Of a stretch of 32,773 nt of DNA, positions 1-6,979 are shown piece after piece. The position numbers and the translations under genes were made by a program. Positions within the stretch are counted from its first letter, which is position 1. The number at the start of each line of letters is the position of its first letter. The notes beneath the pieces were generated by a model. That model ran no database searches and was not told the origin of the DNA. It was given only the letters and a program-made list of their open reading frames with translations. Source of the DNA: an uncultured Lachnospiraceae bacterium (lineage in GTDB: Bacteria > Bacillota > Clostridia > Lachnospirales > Lachnospiraceae); the NCBI GenBank assembly GCA_947626795.1, contig CANQTH010000029.1, positions 1-32,773 of the forward strand. Reading direction: 5' to 3'.

Positions 1-39
1 AATATATAAAATACGCCAAATTTTAAAGCCCGGTGGAAT

Positions 40-297
40 TTACTTCTTCACTGGAATTTCGGATTGCAAGTCAGCTATTTCTTGTTTTCCTTGTTTCTGA
101 ATCATAATGGCGTTGGATGTGAAAAGTTCTTTACCTCTTAAAGCAAAATGGGCAACTTCCCAAGAAAAGATGCCTGCGTAAAACAACATATTCACTATAA
201 ACTTTGTCACATCAAGTCTCTTCCCCAAATGGTGTAGTAGTGGTATAGTAAACAGAATTGTTGCGAAGAGATCAGTTGACAAACCGCCCAGAATCAT
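40..297 (-). CDS. Small hypothetical, probably membrane-associated protein (possible fragment)
   Basis: I do not recognise this 85-residue ORF. It has two hydrophobic stretches (about residues 8-22 and 33-50) separated by a basic HHLGKRLD segment, and a charged C-terminal tail ending PVKK, which would fit a small membrane protein or the C-terminal piece of a larger one. No convincing Shine-Dalgarno sequence precedes the ATG, and an in-frame TGA lies four codons upstream, so the 5' part may have been lost. Base composition is much more AT-rich than the following 32 kb, which suggests different ancestry. The composition shift falls just beyond its start codon, near position 300. Confidence 0.4.
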   Translation of the reverse strand: MILGGLSTDLFATILFTIPLLHHLGKRLDVTKFIVNMLFYAGIFSWEVAHFALRGKELFTSNAIMIQKQGKQEIADLQSEIPVKK

Positions 298-357
298 ATA
301 TGATAAAGATCAGGGTCGTCCAGCTTGCGGGCTGTGACGAAATATCAGCGATCGGCT

Positions 358-401
358 GGCCGCCGTTCGGAGCGCGCCGACGGGCTTGGCCCGCGGCGGC
401 C
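358..401. other. GC-rich inverted repeat upstream of the riboswitch
   Basis: GGCCGCCG at 358-365 is perfectly complementary to CGGCGGCC at 394-401, with a 28-nt interior. No T-tract follows, so it is not a standard intrinsic terminator. It lies in the otherwise featureless 298-420 stretch, just after the AT-rich to GC-rich composition shift and before the TPP aptamer. No clear promoter boxes could be assigned in this stretch. Confidence 0.35.
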
Positions 402-420
402 GGGACGATCACAATAGGGA

Positions 421-503
421 ACGCAGAGGGACTGCATAGCGGTTGAGAAGGTTAAAACCTGACTCTTAGAACCTGTCAGCTAATACTGTCGTAGGGAGCG
501 GAT
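421..503 (+). promoter_or_regulatory. TPP (THI-box) riboswitch aptamer
   Basis: The conserved THI-box elements appear in order: a GAGA in TTGAGAAGG (about 442-450), the AACCTG core (470-475), then CTAATAC and GTAGGGAG (about 480-498). This is the TPP aptamer layout, with the pyrimidine-sensing helix around TGAGA and the pyrophosphate-sensing helix around GTAGGGA. It sits about 70 nt upstream of thiC and is followed by an intrinsic terminator. The expected behaviour of the class is that TPP binding favours termination and switches off thiC-thiE-thiD. Exact aptamer ends are approximate. Confidence 0.93.
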
Positions 504-519
504 GCCTAAGGTTGCGAAA

Positions 520-552
520 GGATGTTGTTTCTTGCGGGACAGCATCCTTTTT
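520..552 (+). terminator. Riboswitch-controlled intrinsic terminator (expression platform)
   Basis: GGATGTTG (520-527) pairs with CAGCATCC (540-547), one G-U included, around a 12-nt loop and is followed by five Ts (548-552). It lies between the TPP aptamer and the thiC ribosome binding site (AGGAGG 560-565), the position expected for a transcription attenuator. Confidence 0.85.
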
Positions 553-571
553 ATATGATAGGAGGAAAGCA

Positions 572-1876
572 ATGAGGGAATATGCAACGCAAATGGAAGC
601 GGCCCGCAAGGGCATTGTGACGGAAGAATTGAAGAAGGTGGCGGAAAAAGAGCGGATGTCCGCAGAAGAGCTGATGCCGCTCGTGGCGGCGGGCAAGGTC
701 GCGATCTGCGCGAACAAGAACCATGCCTGCCTTGATCCCGAGGGCGTGGGTTCCATGCTGCGGACCAAGATCAACGTCAACCTGGGCGTGTCGCGGGACT
801 GCAAGGATTACGATGTGGAAATGGCGAAGGTGATGGAGGCGGTCAAGCTGGGGGCGCACGCCATCATGGACTTGTCCTCTCATGGGGACACGGTTCCGTT
901 CCGGCGGAAATTGACGTCCGAATGCCCGGCGATGATCGGGACGGTCCCGGTATATGATTCCGTCATTCATTATCAGCGGGATTTGGCGACGCTGACGGCA
1001 AAGGATTTTATCGACGTGGTGCGCCTCCATGCGGAGGACGGCGTGGATTTTGTGACGCTCCACTGCGGGATCACGCGTAAGACGATCGACCAGATCAAGA
1101 AGCACAAGCGGAAAATGAACATCGTTTCCAGAGGCGGCTCGCTCGTGTTCGCCTGGATGAGCATGACGGGGGAGGAAAACCCGTTTTATGAATATTTTGA
1201 CGAGATCCTGGAGATCTGCCGGGAATATGACGTCACGATCTCCTTGGGGGACGCGTGCCGCCCGGGCTGCTTAGCCGATGGCTCCGACGTGTGCCAGATC
1301 GAGGAATTGGTGCGTTTGGGAGAGCTGACGAAGCGCGCATGGGAAAAAGATGTGCAGGTCATGGTGGAAGGGCCGGGCCATATGCCGATGGATCAGATCG
1401 CCGCGAACATGAAGATGCAGCAGACGATCTGCATGGGCGCGCCGTTTTATGTGTTAGGGCCGATCGTGACGGATATCGCGCCGGGCTACGACCACATCAC
1501 ATCTGCGATCGGCGGGGCGATCGCGGCGCAGAACGGGGCGGCGTTTCTGTGCTATGTGACCCCGGCGGAGCATCTTGCGCTCCCCAACGTCGAAGACGTG
1601 CGGCAGGGGATCATGGCGTCCAAGATCGCGGCCCATGCGGCCGACATCGCGAAAGGCGTGCGCGGCGCGCGAGAGATGGACGATAAGATGGCGGACGCCC
1701 GCAGAAACCTTGATTGGGAAGCGCAGTGGGCGTGCGCGATGGATCCGGAGACGGCCAGGAAGATCCGGGAAGACCGGAAGCCGGAGCATGACGACACCTG
1801 CTCTATGTGCGGGAAATTCTGTGCCGTAAGGAGCATGAACAAGGCGTTGTCCGGCGAGTATATCGATATTTTATAG
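572..1876 (+). CDS. thiC: Phosphomethylpyrimidine synthase ThiC
   Basis: ThiC is a radical SAM enzyme that converts aminoimidazole ribotide to HMP phosphate, the pyrimidine half of thiamine. The 434-residue product is the short clostridial form without the long N-terminal extension of proteobacterial ThiC. Visible family motifs are NVNLGVS, the GGSLVFAWM segment, [40 protein letters not shown], and the C-terminal cluster-binding cysteines C410, C413 and C417 (C-X2-C-X3-C, one residue shorter than the C-X2-C-X4-C of E. coli type). The ATG at 572 is preferred over upstream in-frame starts because AGGAGG at 560-565 is correctly spaced and the upstream sequence is the terminator. It is first in thiC-thiE-thiD, under TPP riboswitch control. 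Confidence 0.97.
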   Translation: MREYATQMEAARKGIVTEELKKVAEKERMSAEELMPLVAAGKVAICANKNHACLDPEGVGSMLRTKINVNLGVSRDCKDYDVEMAKVMEAVKLGAHAIMDLSSHGDTVPFRRKLTSECPAMIGTVPVYDSVIHYQRDLATLTAKDFIDVVRLHAEDGVDFVTLHCGITRKTIDQIKKHKRKMNIVSRGGSLVFAWMSMTGEENPFYEYFDEILEICREYDVTISLGDACRPGCLADGSDVCQIEELVRLGELTKRAWEKDVQVMVEGPGHMPMDQIAANMKMQQTICMGAPFYVLGPIVTDIAPGYDHITSAIGGAIAAQNGAAFLCYVTPAEHLALPNVEDVRQGIMASKIAAHAADIAKGVRGAREMDDKMADARRNLDWEAQWACAMDPETARKIREDRKPEHDDTCSMCGKFCAVRSMNKALSGEYIDIL

Positions 1877-1899
1877 GCAAGGGCGATAGGAGGGGAACG

Positions 1900-2505
1900 A
1901 TGGGACGTTTGCTGTACCTGATCGCGGATTTTTCCTATGGGGAAAAGAAGATCCGTTCCGTGCTGGAAGCGGGGATCGACTGCATCCAGCTTCGGGAAAA
2001 AGAGATTTCTTCCGCCGAGTATCTCATGCGGGCGAAGCGGCTGCGGGAGATGACGGAAAAATACGGCGTGAAGCTGATCGTTGACGACCGGATGGACATC
2101 GCCCTGCTCAGCGGGGCGGACGGGGTGCATCTGGGGCAGTCGGACGTTCCCGTCCGGGACGCCCGCGCGTATTTGGGGAGCAAAATGATCATTGGGGCGA
2201 CGGCGAAGACGGTGGAGCAGGCTTGCCGGGCGCAGGAAGACGGCGCGGATTACTTAGGGAGCGGCGCATGGTTTCCGACGAAAACGAAGGCGGACGCTGT
2301 GCCGATCTCCGAGGAGACGTACCGCGCGATTTTAGAGAAGACCACGATCCCCAATCTGGCGATCGGCGGCATCACGGCAAAGAATTGCGGGAAGCCGCTT
2401 GCGTGCGGCGCCCATGGGATCGCCATTTCCGCAGGGATCCTGCAGGCGGACGACCCGGCGGAAGAGACGAAGAAGATCCGCCGGATCCTGGAAAGTTATG
2501 CATAG
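1900..2505 (+). CDS. thiE: Thiamine-phosphate synthase ThiE
   Basis: ThiE is a TIM-barrel enzyme that joins HMP pyrophosphate to carboxy-thiazole phosphate to give thiamine phosphate. The 201-residue protein has the family segments IQLREKE near residue 30, LIVDDRMDIAL, GVHLGQSDVP, IIGATAKT, YLGSGAWFPTKTK, and the phosphate-binding IPNLAIGGIT...AHGIAISAGI at the C-terminus. The start at 1900 is supported by AGGAGG at 1889-1894; a longer reading would overlap the end of thiC. It follows thiC by 23 nt. No thiM (thiazole kinase) lies in this operon. The stop-codon region is duplicated downstream (see repeat 2497-2578). Confidence 0.95.
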   Translation: MGRLLYLIADFSYGEKKIRSVLEAGIDCIQLREKEISSAEYLMRAKRLREMTEKYGVKLIVDDRMDIALLSGADGVHLGQSDVPVRDARAYLGSKMIIGATAKTVEQACRAQEDGADYLGSGAWFPTKTKADAVPISEETYRAILEKTTIPNLAIGGITAKNCGKPLACGAHGIAISAGILQADDPAEETKKIRRILESYA

Positions 2506-2578
2506 GAAAAATCCGAAGGCATTCACGCCGCGAGGCAAGAGGCGGATCGGGCCAAGGCTATGCATAGGAAAAATCCGA
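2497..2578 (+). repeat. Stop-codon 'echo' repeat at the thiE 3' end
   Basis: The 20-nt sequence at 2497-2516, which contains the last codons and TAG stop of thiE, recurs without mismatch at 2559-2578, separated by 42 nt. The spacer contains an imperfect GC-rich hairpin (CGCC...GGCG). The second copy lies in the thiE-thiD intergenic region and has no coding role. It is one of eight such arrangements in the window. Confidence 0.85.
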
Positions 2579-2609
2579 GTCCCATGTCGGATCATGGAGG
2601 GGAAGAATA

Positions 2610-3407
2610 ATGAGGACGGCGCTTACGATAGCGGGAAGCGACTGCAGCGGCGGCGCGGGCATCCAGGCGGACCTAAAGACGATCGCGGCCCACGGGTTGT
2701 ATGGGGAGAGCGTGATCACCGCGCTGACGGCGCAGAATACGTTTGGGGTGGCGGAAGTCTTTCCGGTACCCTTGGATTTTTTAGAAAAGCAGCTTGCCTG
2801 CGTCTTTGAAGATATTGCGCCGGACGCCGTGAAGATCGGCATGATCCCCGGCGCGGGGCAGATGGAGGTCGTTAAGCGCTGCCTGGAAAAATACCATGCG
2901 CGGCATATTGTGATCGATACCGTCATGGTATCCACGAGCGGCAGGGCCTTGATGGACCCGGAAGCGCTCGGATATTTTAAGGAGGAGCTGCTCCCGCTCG
3001 CGGAAGTTTTCACGCCCAACCTCCCGGAAGCGGAATTGCTGCTGGGCCGTCCGATCAAAGAAAAGGAAGAAAGGGTTGCGGCGGCGGGGGAGCTTGCGTT
3101 ACAATATGGGGGAAGCGTTTATTTGAAAGGCGGGCATGACGCCGGCCGCGCGGACGACCTGCTTTTTTCCAAAGGCGGGGCGCGGTGGTTTTTGGGAGAG
3201 CATATGGACAGCGCGAATACCCACGGGACGGGCTGCACGTTGTCTTCTGCGATTGCCTGCGGGCTGGCCTGCGGGCGATCGGTGGAGGAGAGCGTGGAAC
3301 GCGCCAAGGGATATGTCGCCGGGGCGATCGCGGACGGGCTGGACTTGGGAAAAGGGAACGGGCCGCTGAACCATATGTACCGGATCTATCCGTCCTTGGG
3401 AGCGTGA
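2610..3407 (+). CDS. thiD: Bifunctional HMP kinase / HMP-phosphate kinase ThiD
   Basis: ThiD is a ribokinase-fold enzyme that phosphorylates hydroxymethylpyrimidine and its monophosphate to HMP-PP, the substrate of ThiE. The 265-residue length is normal. The N-terminal ALTIAGSDCSGGAGIQADLKT signature, the VKIGM segment, the TPNLPEAELL motif and the C-terminal anion hole HGTGCTLSSAIACGLA are all visible. The ATG at 2610 follows GGAGGGGAAGAATA. It is the third gene of the riboswitch operon, 104 nt after thiE; the gap holds the thiE echo repeat. A pyridoxal kinase role is possible in this fold but less likely next to thiC and thiE. Confidence 0.95.
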   Translation: MRTALTIAGSDCSGGAGIQADLKTIAAHGLYGESVITALTAQNTFGVAEVFPVPLDFLEKQLACVFEDIAPDAVKIGMIPGAGQMEVVKRCLEKYHARHIVIDTVMVSTSGRALMDPEALGYFKEELLPLAEVFTPNLPEAELLLGRPIKEKEERVAAAGELALQYGGSVYLKGGHDAGRADDLLFSKGGARWFLGEHMDSANTHGTGCTLSSAIACGLACGRSVEESVERAKGYVAGAIADGLDLGKGNGPLNHMYRIYPSLGA

Positions 3408-3424
3408 GGACGAAGCGGGGCATT

Positions 3425-3566
3425 TGCGGCAGTTCAGCCCAGGACTTTGCGCTTGCCGCAAAGCCTGCGGGAATATGGATCATTCGCCCGGCACGGATCC
3501 GCCCGCCGAAGGCGATTTGGAACGGACGGATCCTGGAACAGGGAAGCCAGGGGCTGAACGGTTACG
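3425..3566 (+). repeat. Dispersed palindromic intergenic repeat, copy 1
   Basis: This 142-bp element is bounded by imperfect terminal inverted repeats, TGCGGCAGTTCAG (3425-3437) and CTGAACGGTTACG (3554-3566). Inside are a perfect hairpin CTTTGCG/CGCAAAG and a second inverted repeat built on GGATCCG...CGGATCC around GCCGAAGGC. Related copies occur at 5174-5282, 5868-5954 and 31304-31507. It carries no ORF of interest and fills the gap between thiD and the next gene. It is REP/MITE-like in form; no transposase is present. Confidence 0.75.
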
Positions 3567-3609
3567 GGCGTTGGGAAATCGGGAAATAGCTGGAAAAGGA
3601 GAGGCACAG

Positions 3610-4584
3610 ATGAAAAAGAAACTGGTCGGGGCAGGCGTGACCGCTTGTTTTGCGATAATATTGGCGTTTGCATGCATGGGGAATCCGGGCGGCGGGCGCG
3701 CGGGACAGATGGAAACGGGCAAGACGGAGGCCGCGGCGGAGCCGGGGACCGAAGGGCAAGGCGAAGGGACGGTTTCCGGGACAGGCGGGGAAAAAGAGGA
3801 GCTTGCGTCGGAGGCCGCGGCAGAGACAGAGGCCGACGGGAAAAAGGATGAGGAAGAAAAGAAGGCGGCCGAGGGGGAAGGGAGCAAAAAGGAGCTTTCC
3901 CATGCGCCGGAGGTGACGTTCCAGGATTATTCCAGGGAGATCCGGGACGAGGGGAGCGGCGTTTTTTTGCTTGCCGTTACCGAGAACCGCCCGATCATTT
4001 CCATCCCGGAGGACGAGGCCGTCGCGGAGCGGATGAACCTGGTCTTTGAGCAGCAGCATACGGTGAACCAGGAAGGGATCGAGCAGGCGGCGGAGATCGC
4101 CAAGAGCGACTATGACGATATGTCGGAGGAAGAAAAGAAGGGCTTTGGCGGATACAGCTACGGAATGTCCTATAAGATGACCTACGCGTCCACGAAGATT
4201 TTGAGCATCCAGGCGGAGTGCTTTGAGTGGCGGGGCGATTCCCAGGTGAACGTCTGGAGTTCGGCATACTGCTTTGACTGCGCGAGCGGGGATCTTTTGT
4301 ATCTTTCGGATATTTTCAGTGACGTGAAGGCGGCGCGGAAGATCGTGGAACGCCATATTCTGGACACGGTGTCTTCCAAGGAATACAAGGAAGGGCTGCT
4401 GGACGATTACGAGAGCTACATCCCGGACGTCTTGACGGAAAACGTGTTTTACCTGGATGGGAACGGGCTGGCAGTCTTATGCAACCCGGGGCTGGTGACG
4501 TCTTATGAGATGGGCGTCATAAAGATCGAAGTCCCATACGGGGAATTGGAAGAGGTTATGGAAAAGCAGTATCTGCCGAAGTAG
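3610..4584 (+). CDS. Predicted lipoprotein with DUF4163/DUF3298 (RsiV-like) domains
   Basis: The 324-residue protein begins with a lysine-rich signal sequence and a weak lipobox-like AFAC ending at C22, consistent with a secreted lipoprotein. Residues about 23-100 form a low-complexity Gly/Glu/Ala/Lys linker. The C-terminal two thirds resemble the extracellular DUF4163-DUF3298 pair of RsiV-type anti-sigma factors and related secreted proteins: a core with SVQNRPIIS-like and YKMTY segments, then the AYCFDCASGDLLYLSDIF block and the terminal VPYGELEEV strand. The ATG at 3610 follows AAGGAG (3597-3602); a longer reading would run back into the palindromic repeat. No sigma factor gene is adjacent, so an anti-sigma role is not supported. 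Function is unknown. Confidence 0.75.
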   Translation: MKKKLVGAGVTACFAIILAFACMGNPGGGRAGQMETGKTEAAAEPGTEGQGEGTVSGTGGEKEELASEAAAETEADGKKDEEEKKAAEGEGSKKELSHAPEVTFQDYSREIRDEGSGVFLLAVTENRPIISIPEDEAVAERMNLVFEQQHTVNQEGIEQAAEIAKSDYDDMSEEEKKGFGGYSYGMSYKMTYASTKILSIQAECFEWRGDSQVNVWSSAYCFDCASGDLLYLSDIFSDVKAARKIVERHILDTVSSKEYKEGLLDDYESYIPDVLTENVFYLDGNGLAVLCNPGLVTSYEMGVIKIEVPYGELEEVMEKQYLPK

Positions 4585-4606
4585 GCGCGCCGGAAAGGGG
4601 CTGGAA

Positions 4607-5089
4607 GTGGGAAGATCGCCGTTGACGACCTTATGCTACATAGAAAAAGACGGGAAATATCTGATGCTGCATCGGGTCAAGAAGCAAAAAGACGTGAATA
4701 AGGATAAGTGGATCGGCGTCGGCGGGCATTTTGAGCCGGGGGAAAGCCCGGAGGAATGCCTGCTGCGGGAAGTGAGAGAGGAAACGGGGCTTACGCTGGA
4801 GCGTTTTTCCTTCCGGGGGATCGTGACCTTTTGCGCGAAAGGATGGCCGACGGAATATATGTGCCTGTACACGGCGGACCGATTCTCGGGAACGCTCGCG
4901 GAATGCGCGGAAGGGACGCTGGAATGGGTGGAGAAGGAGCGGCTCATGTCCTTGAACCTGTGGGAGGGGGACAAGATCTTCCTGCGGATGCTGATGGAGG
5001 GCGCGCCGTTTTTCTCGCTCAAGCTGTGCTATGACGGAGATCGGCTGGTTCGGGCGGCCCTGGACGGGAGCGGGCTGCCTAAATTGTGA
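4607..5089 (+). CDS. Nudix (MutT-type) hydrolase
   Basis: The 160-residue protein carries a complete Nudix box: G-H-F-E-P-G-E, seven residues, then REVREETGL, which binds the metal ion and cuts a nucleoside diphosphate linked to another moiety. The preceding KDKWIGVGGHFEPGE is typical of 8-oxo-dGTP diphosphatases of the MutT group, so nucleotide-pool cleaning is the likely role, but the substrate cannot be fixed from sequence. The start is GTG at 4607, with AAAGGGG six bases upstream; no ATG is suitably placed. It lies 22 nt after the lipoprotein gene, probably in the same transcript. Its stop region is duplicated downstream. Confidence 0.9.
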   Translation: MGRSPLTTLCYIEKDGKYLMLHRVKKQKDVNKDKWIGVGGHFEPGESPEECLLREVREETGLTLERFSFRGIVTFCAKGWPTEYMCLYTADRFSGTLAECAEGTLEWVEKERLMSLNLWEGDKIFLRMLMEGAPFFSLKLCYDGDRLVRAALDGSGLPKL

Positions 5090-5174
5090 GAGAAAGGGAA
5101 CGGACGCGCTCCACGGATCCCTACGGGTCCGCTTCGCGGAGCGGGCTGCCTGGATTATGAGAGGTAGGGAACGG
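5068..5174 (+). repeat. Stop-codon 'echo' repeat at the Nudix gene 3' end
   Basis: The 36 nt at 5068-5103, which include the last codons and TGA of the Nudix gene, recur at 5139-5174 with 31 of 36 matches. The 35-nt spacer holds a hairpin, CGGATCCC/CGGGTCCG (about 5114-5131), and a small GCTTCGCGGAGC stem. Confidence 0.8.
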
Positions 5175-5282
5175 CCCGGCCCAGGACTTCGCGCTTGCCG
5201 CAAAGCCCGCGAGATATGGATCCTTCGCCTGGTACGGATCTGCCCGCCGAAAGCGATCGGAGTGGGCGGATTCCGCGGAAGG
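5174..5282 (+). repeat. Dispersed palindromic intergenic repeat, copy 2 (degenerate)
   Basis: This segment aligns with copy 1 across the CCAGGACTTCGCGCTTGC...GCAAAG hairpin and across the second inverted repeat (GGATCTGCCC...GGGCGGATTCC around GCCGAAAGC). The terminal inverted repeats are eroded, and the right end runs into the 3' end of the glycosylase gene on the other strand. Confidence 0.65.
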
Positions 5283-5291
5283 GGCGTATCC

Positions 5292-5789
5292 TCATGAGAG
5301 GAATGGGAGGATCGCCGCGCCCCAGGCCTCGCAGAGGCGCTCAAGGCTCCAGGCGGCGTTCGCCGGGCTTGTGGACGGGAGCTTGTGGATGGGGCGGCTG
5401 GTGTTGGCATATTTCCCATAGAGCTCGCAGGCCTTGCTGCCATTCCCGAAGATCGCCTTAATGGGGGCCTGCGCGAGCAGGCTGGCGATGTCGGCAGGGA
5501 CGACGTTCCGGATGCTGCTGTCGGAAGAGCCGACGATCTCGCAGCTTTGGATGACGTCCCAGACCGCGATCCGGCAGTCCTCCAGGAATTGTTTTTTCTG
5601 TGGAATATCCGTGGGGACGGGGCGGTTCGTGATAGCGGCCAGCACGTTCCAGAAGCGGTTCCGGGGATGCCCGTAGTAAAAATGCTGTTCCCGCGATCGG
5701 ACCGAAGGGAACGTGCCGAGGATCAAGATCTGGGAGCCCTTGTGGCAAATGGGCTGAAATTCATGCGTGAGATGTTGGTATTCGTTCAT
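5292..5789 (-). CDS. Small uracil/hypoxanthine-DNA glycosylase family protein
   Basis: The 165-residue protein belongs to the uracil-DNA glycosylase superfamily and most resembles the DNA-deoxyinosine (hypoxanthine) glycosylase branch. The N-terminal ILILGTFPSVRSREQHFYYGHPRNRFW matches the LxLGxxPS and YYxxPxNxFW motifs that form the base pocket. The C-terminal LPSTSPANA is the DNA-minor-groove loop. It would remove deaminated bases to start base excision repair. The ATG at 5789 follows AAAGGA on the minus strand. It is a single gene, convergent with the Nudix gene. Which base it removes is inferred from family resemblance only. Confidence 0.88.
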   Translation of the reverse strand: MNEYQHLTHEFQPICHKGSQILILGTFPSVRSREQHFYYGHPRNRFWNVLAAITNRPVPTDIPQKKQFLEDCRIAVWDVIQSCEIVGSSDSSIRNVVPADIASLLAQAPIKAIFGNGSKACELYGKYANTSRPIHKLPSTSPANAAWSLERLCEAWGAAILPFLS

Positions 5790-5867
5790 GTCGCCGTCCT
5801 TTCTGTGCGTGTCGGAGGGAAATCCGCCCTGTTCGGAACAGTTATATCATACCACAAAGTGAGGAAG

Positions 5868-5954
5868 ATTTGCGAGCCGGATTTCCACTCGGCAAAATTT
5901 ACACATTCTTACGGACTTTGCAGCAAGCGCAAGGTCCTGGGATGAACGGTTACG
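5868..5954 (-). repeat. Dispersed palindromic intergenic repeat, copy 3 (minus orientation, truncated)
   Basis: Read on the minus strand, this copy starts with the terminal repeat CGTAACCGTTCAT (5954-5942), continues through the AGGACCTTGCGCTTGCTGCAAAGTCC hairpin and then AAGAATGTGTAAATTTTGCC, and ends in the AATCCGGCTCG half of the second palindrome. The matching half is missing. It closely matches the left part of the copy at 31347. It lies directly upstream of jetD and of the divergent glycosylase gene. Confidence 0.75.
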
Positions 5955-5982
5955 GACGGCTCAGCCCGGGAAGGAGGCAGCC

Positions 5983-6975
5983 ATGAGGCGCGTTTCATTG
6001 GAAGAGCTTCTAAAACAATGCCTGGCGCCGGATTACAGCGGCCAGCACGCCTACGTGATGGGACTGCTGGCGGAGGGCAGGATCAAACCGGTCAAGACGG
6101 CGAAGGGCAACGGGAAGACGCCCGCGCTCTGCCTTTCCTACTGGGAGGTCGGGGAGGCGAGAGGGCGCGGGGAATTGGAAGAAGAGCTGAAGTTCCATCT
6201 TGACCCGCTCATTTCCGTGGAATATTACCGGGGGCATTTGGCCCAATATGAAAAAGACCGGGAATGGGTGCTGCTTTTAGACCAGTACCTGAAGACGAGG
6301 CGGGACTGCTTAAAGCAGCCGGAGTCGGCGAATGAGCGGAGCTTTGAGATCTGGGGGCGGGAAAAATTCCTCACGGAAGGGCCGGGGAAAAGGATCTTGA
6401 GGCGGTGCGGGATCGATCCGGCGGCCCTCAACCTGTATGCGACGGCGGAGCCGCTCGCGTACTACTGCCATACGCGGGAAACCCCGCAGAATATGCTGAT
6501 CCTGGAAAATCGGGACACGTTTTTCAGTATGCGGAAATATCTGCTGGACGGCGGCGGCGCGATCCTCGGTCTGAAAGTGGGGACGCTGATCTACGGCGGC
6601 GGGAAGCGGATCGACCGATCCTTCCGGGAGTTTTGGACCGGGGCGGAGCCGTATATGGGAGCGGAAGGAAACAGCATCTATTATTTTGGCGACCTGGATC
6701 ATGAAGGGATCGGGATCTTTGAAGGATTGCGGGGGCAAAGCCCGGGCGGGGCGCGTGCGGTCCCGTTCCTTGCGGCGTACGGGAAGATGCTGGAAAAAGC
6801 GGAGGCGGCGGGCAGGCTGCCGGACATGAAAGAGGGGCAGGGCCGCCGGTCCGGCGATCTCTTTTTTTCATATTTTCCAGAAGAGACGGCGGCGCGCATG
6901 AGAAAGATCCTGGCGGCGGGGAAATATGTCCCGCAGGAGATACTCAATATTTCAGATCTTGGGAGCGGGGGATGA
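5983..6975 (+). CDS. jetD: Wadjet nuclease subunit JetD (TOPRIM, topoisomerase VI-A-like)
   Basis: JetD is the nuclease of Wadjet systems, which extrude circular plasmid DNA with an SMC motor and then cut it. The 330-residue protein has an N-terminal helical/winged-helix part and a C-terminal TOPRIM-type (DUF2220-like) domain. The predicted metal-binding acidic residues are the glutamate in LILENRDTFF (near residue 175) and the aspartates in YYFGDLDHEGIGIF (near residue 235). The ATG at 5983 is preceded by AAGGAGG (5971-5977). It is first in the operon, four bases before jetA, whereas many Wadjet loci have jetD last. Assignment rests on the motifs and on the adjoining SMC-complex genes. Confidence 0.88.
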   Translation: MRRVSLEELLKQCLAPDYSGQHAYVMGLLAEGRIKPVKTAKGNGKTPALCLSYWEVGEARGRGELEEELKFHLDPLISVEYYRGHLAQYEKDREWVLLLDQYLKTRRDCLKQPESANERSFEIWGREKFLTEGPGKRILRRCGIDPAALNLYATAEPLAYYCHTRETPQNMLILENRDTFFSMRKYLLDGGGAILGLKVGTLIYGGGKRIDRSFREFWTGAEPYMGAEGNSIYYFGDLDHEGIGIFEGLRGQSPGGARAVPFLAAYGKMLEKAEAAGRLPDMKEGQGRRSGDLFFSYFPEETAARMRKILAAGKYVPQEILNISDLGSGG

Positions 6976-6979
6976 GGCC

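Noticed and set aside
3424-3609. N-terminal extension of the DUF4163/DUF3298 lipoprotein to 3424
   Set aside because: The extension lies in the palindromic repeat and would hide the signal peptide; a ribosome site supports the start at 3610.
5841-5876. Promoter for the DNA glycosylase gene
   Set aside because: A TATGAT-like -10 is visible on the minus strand, but no acceptable -35 lies 16-18 bp upstream.
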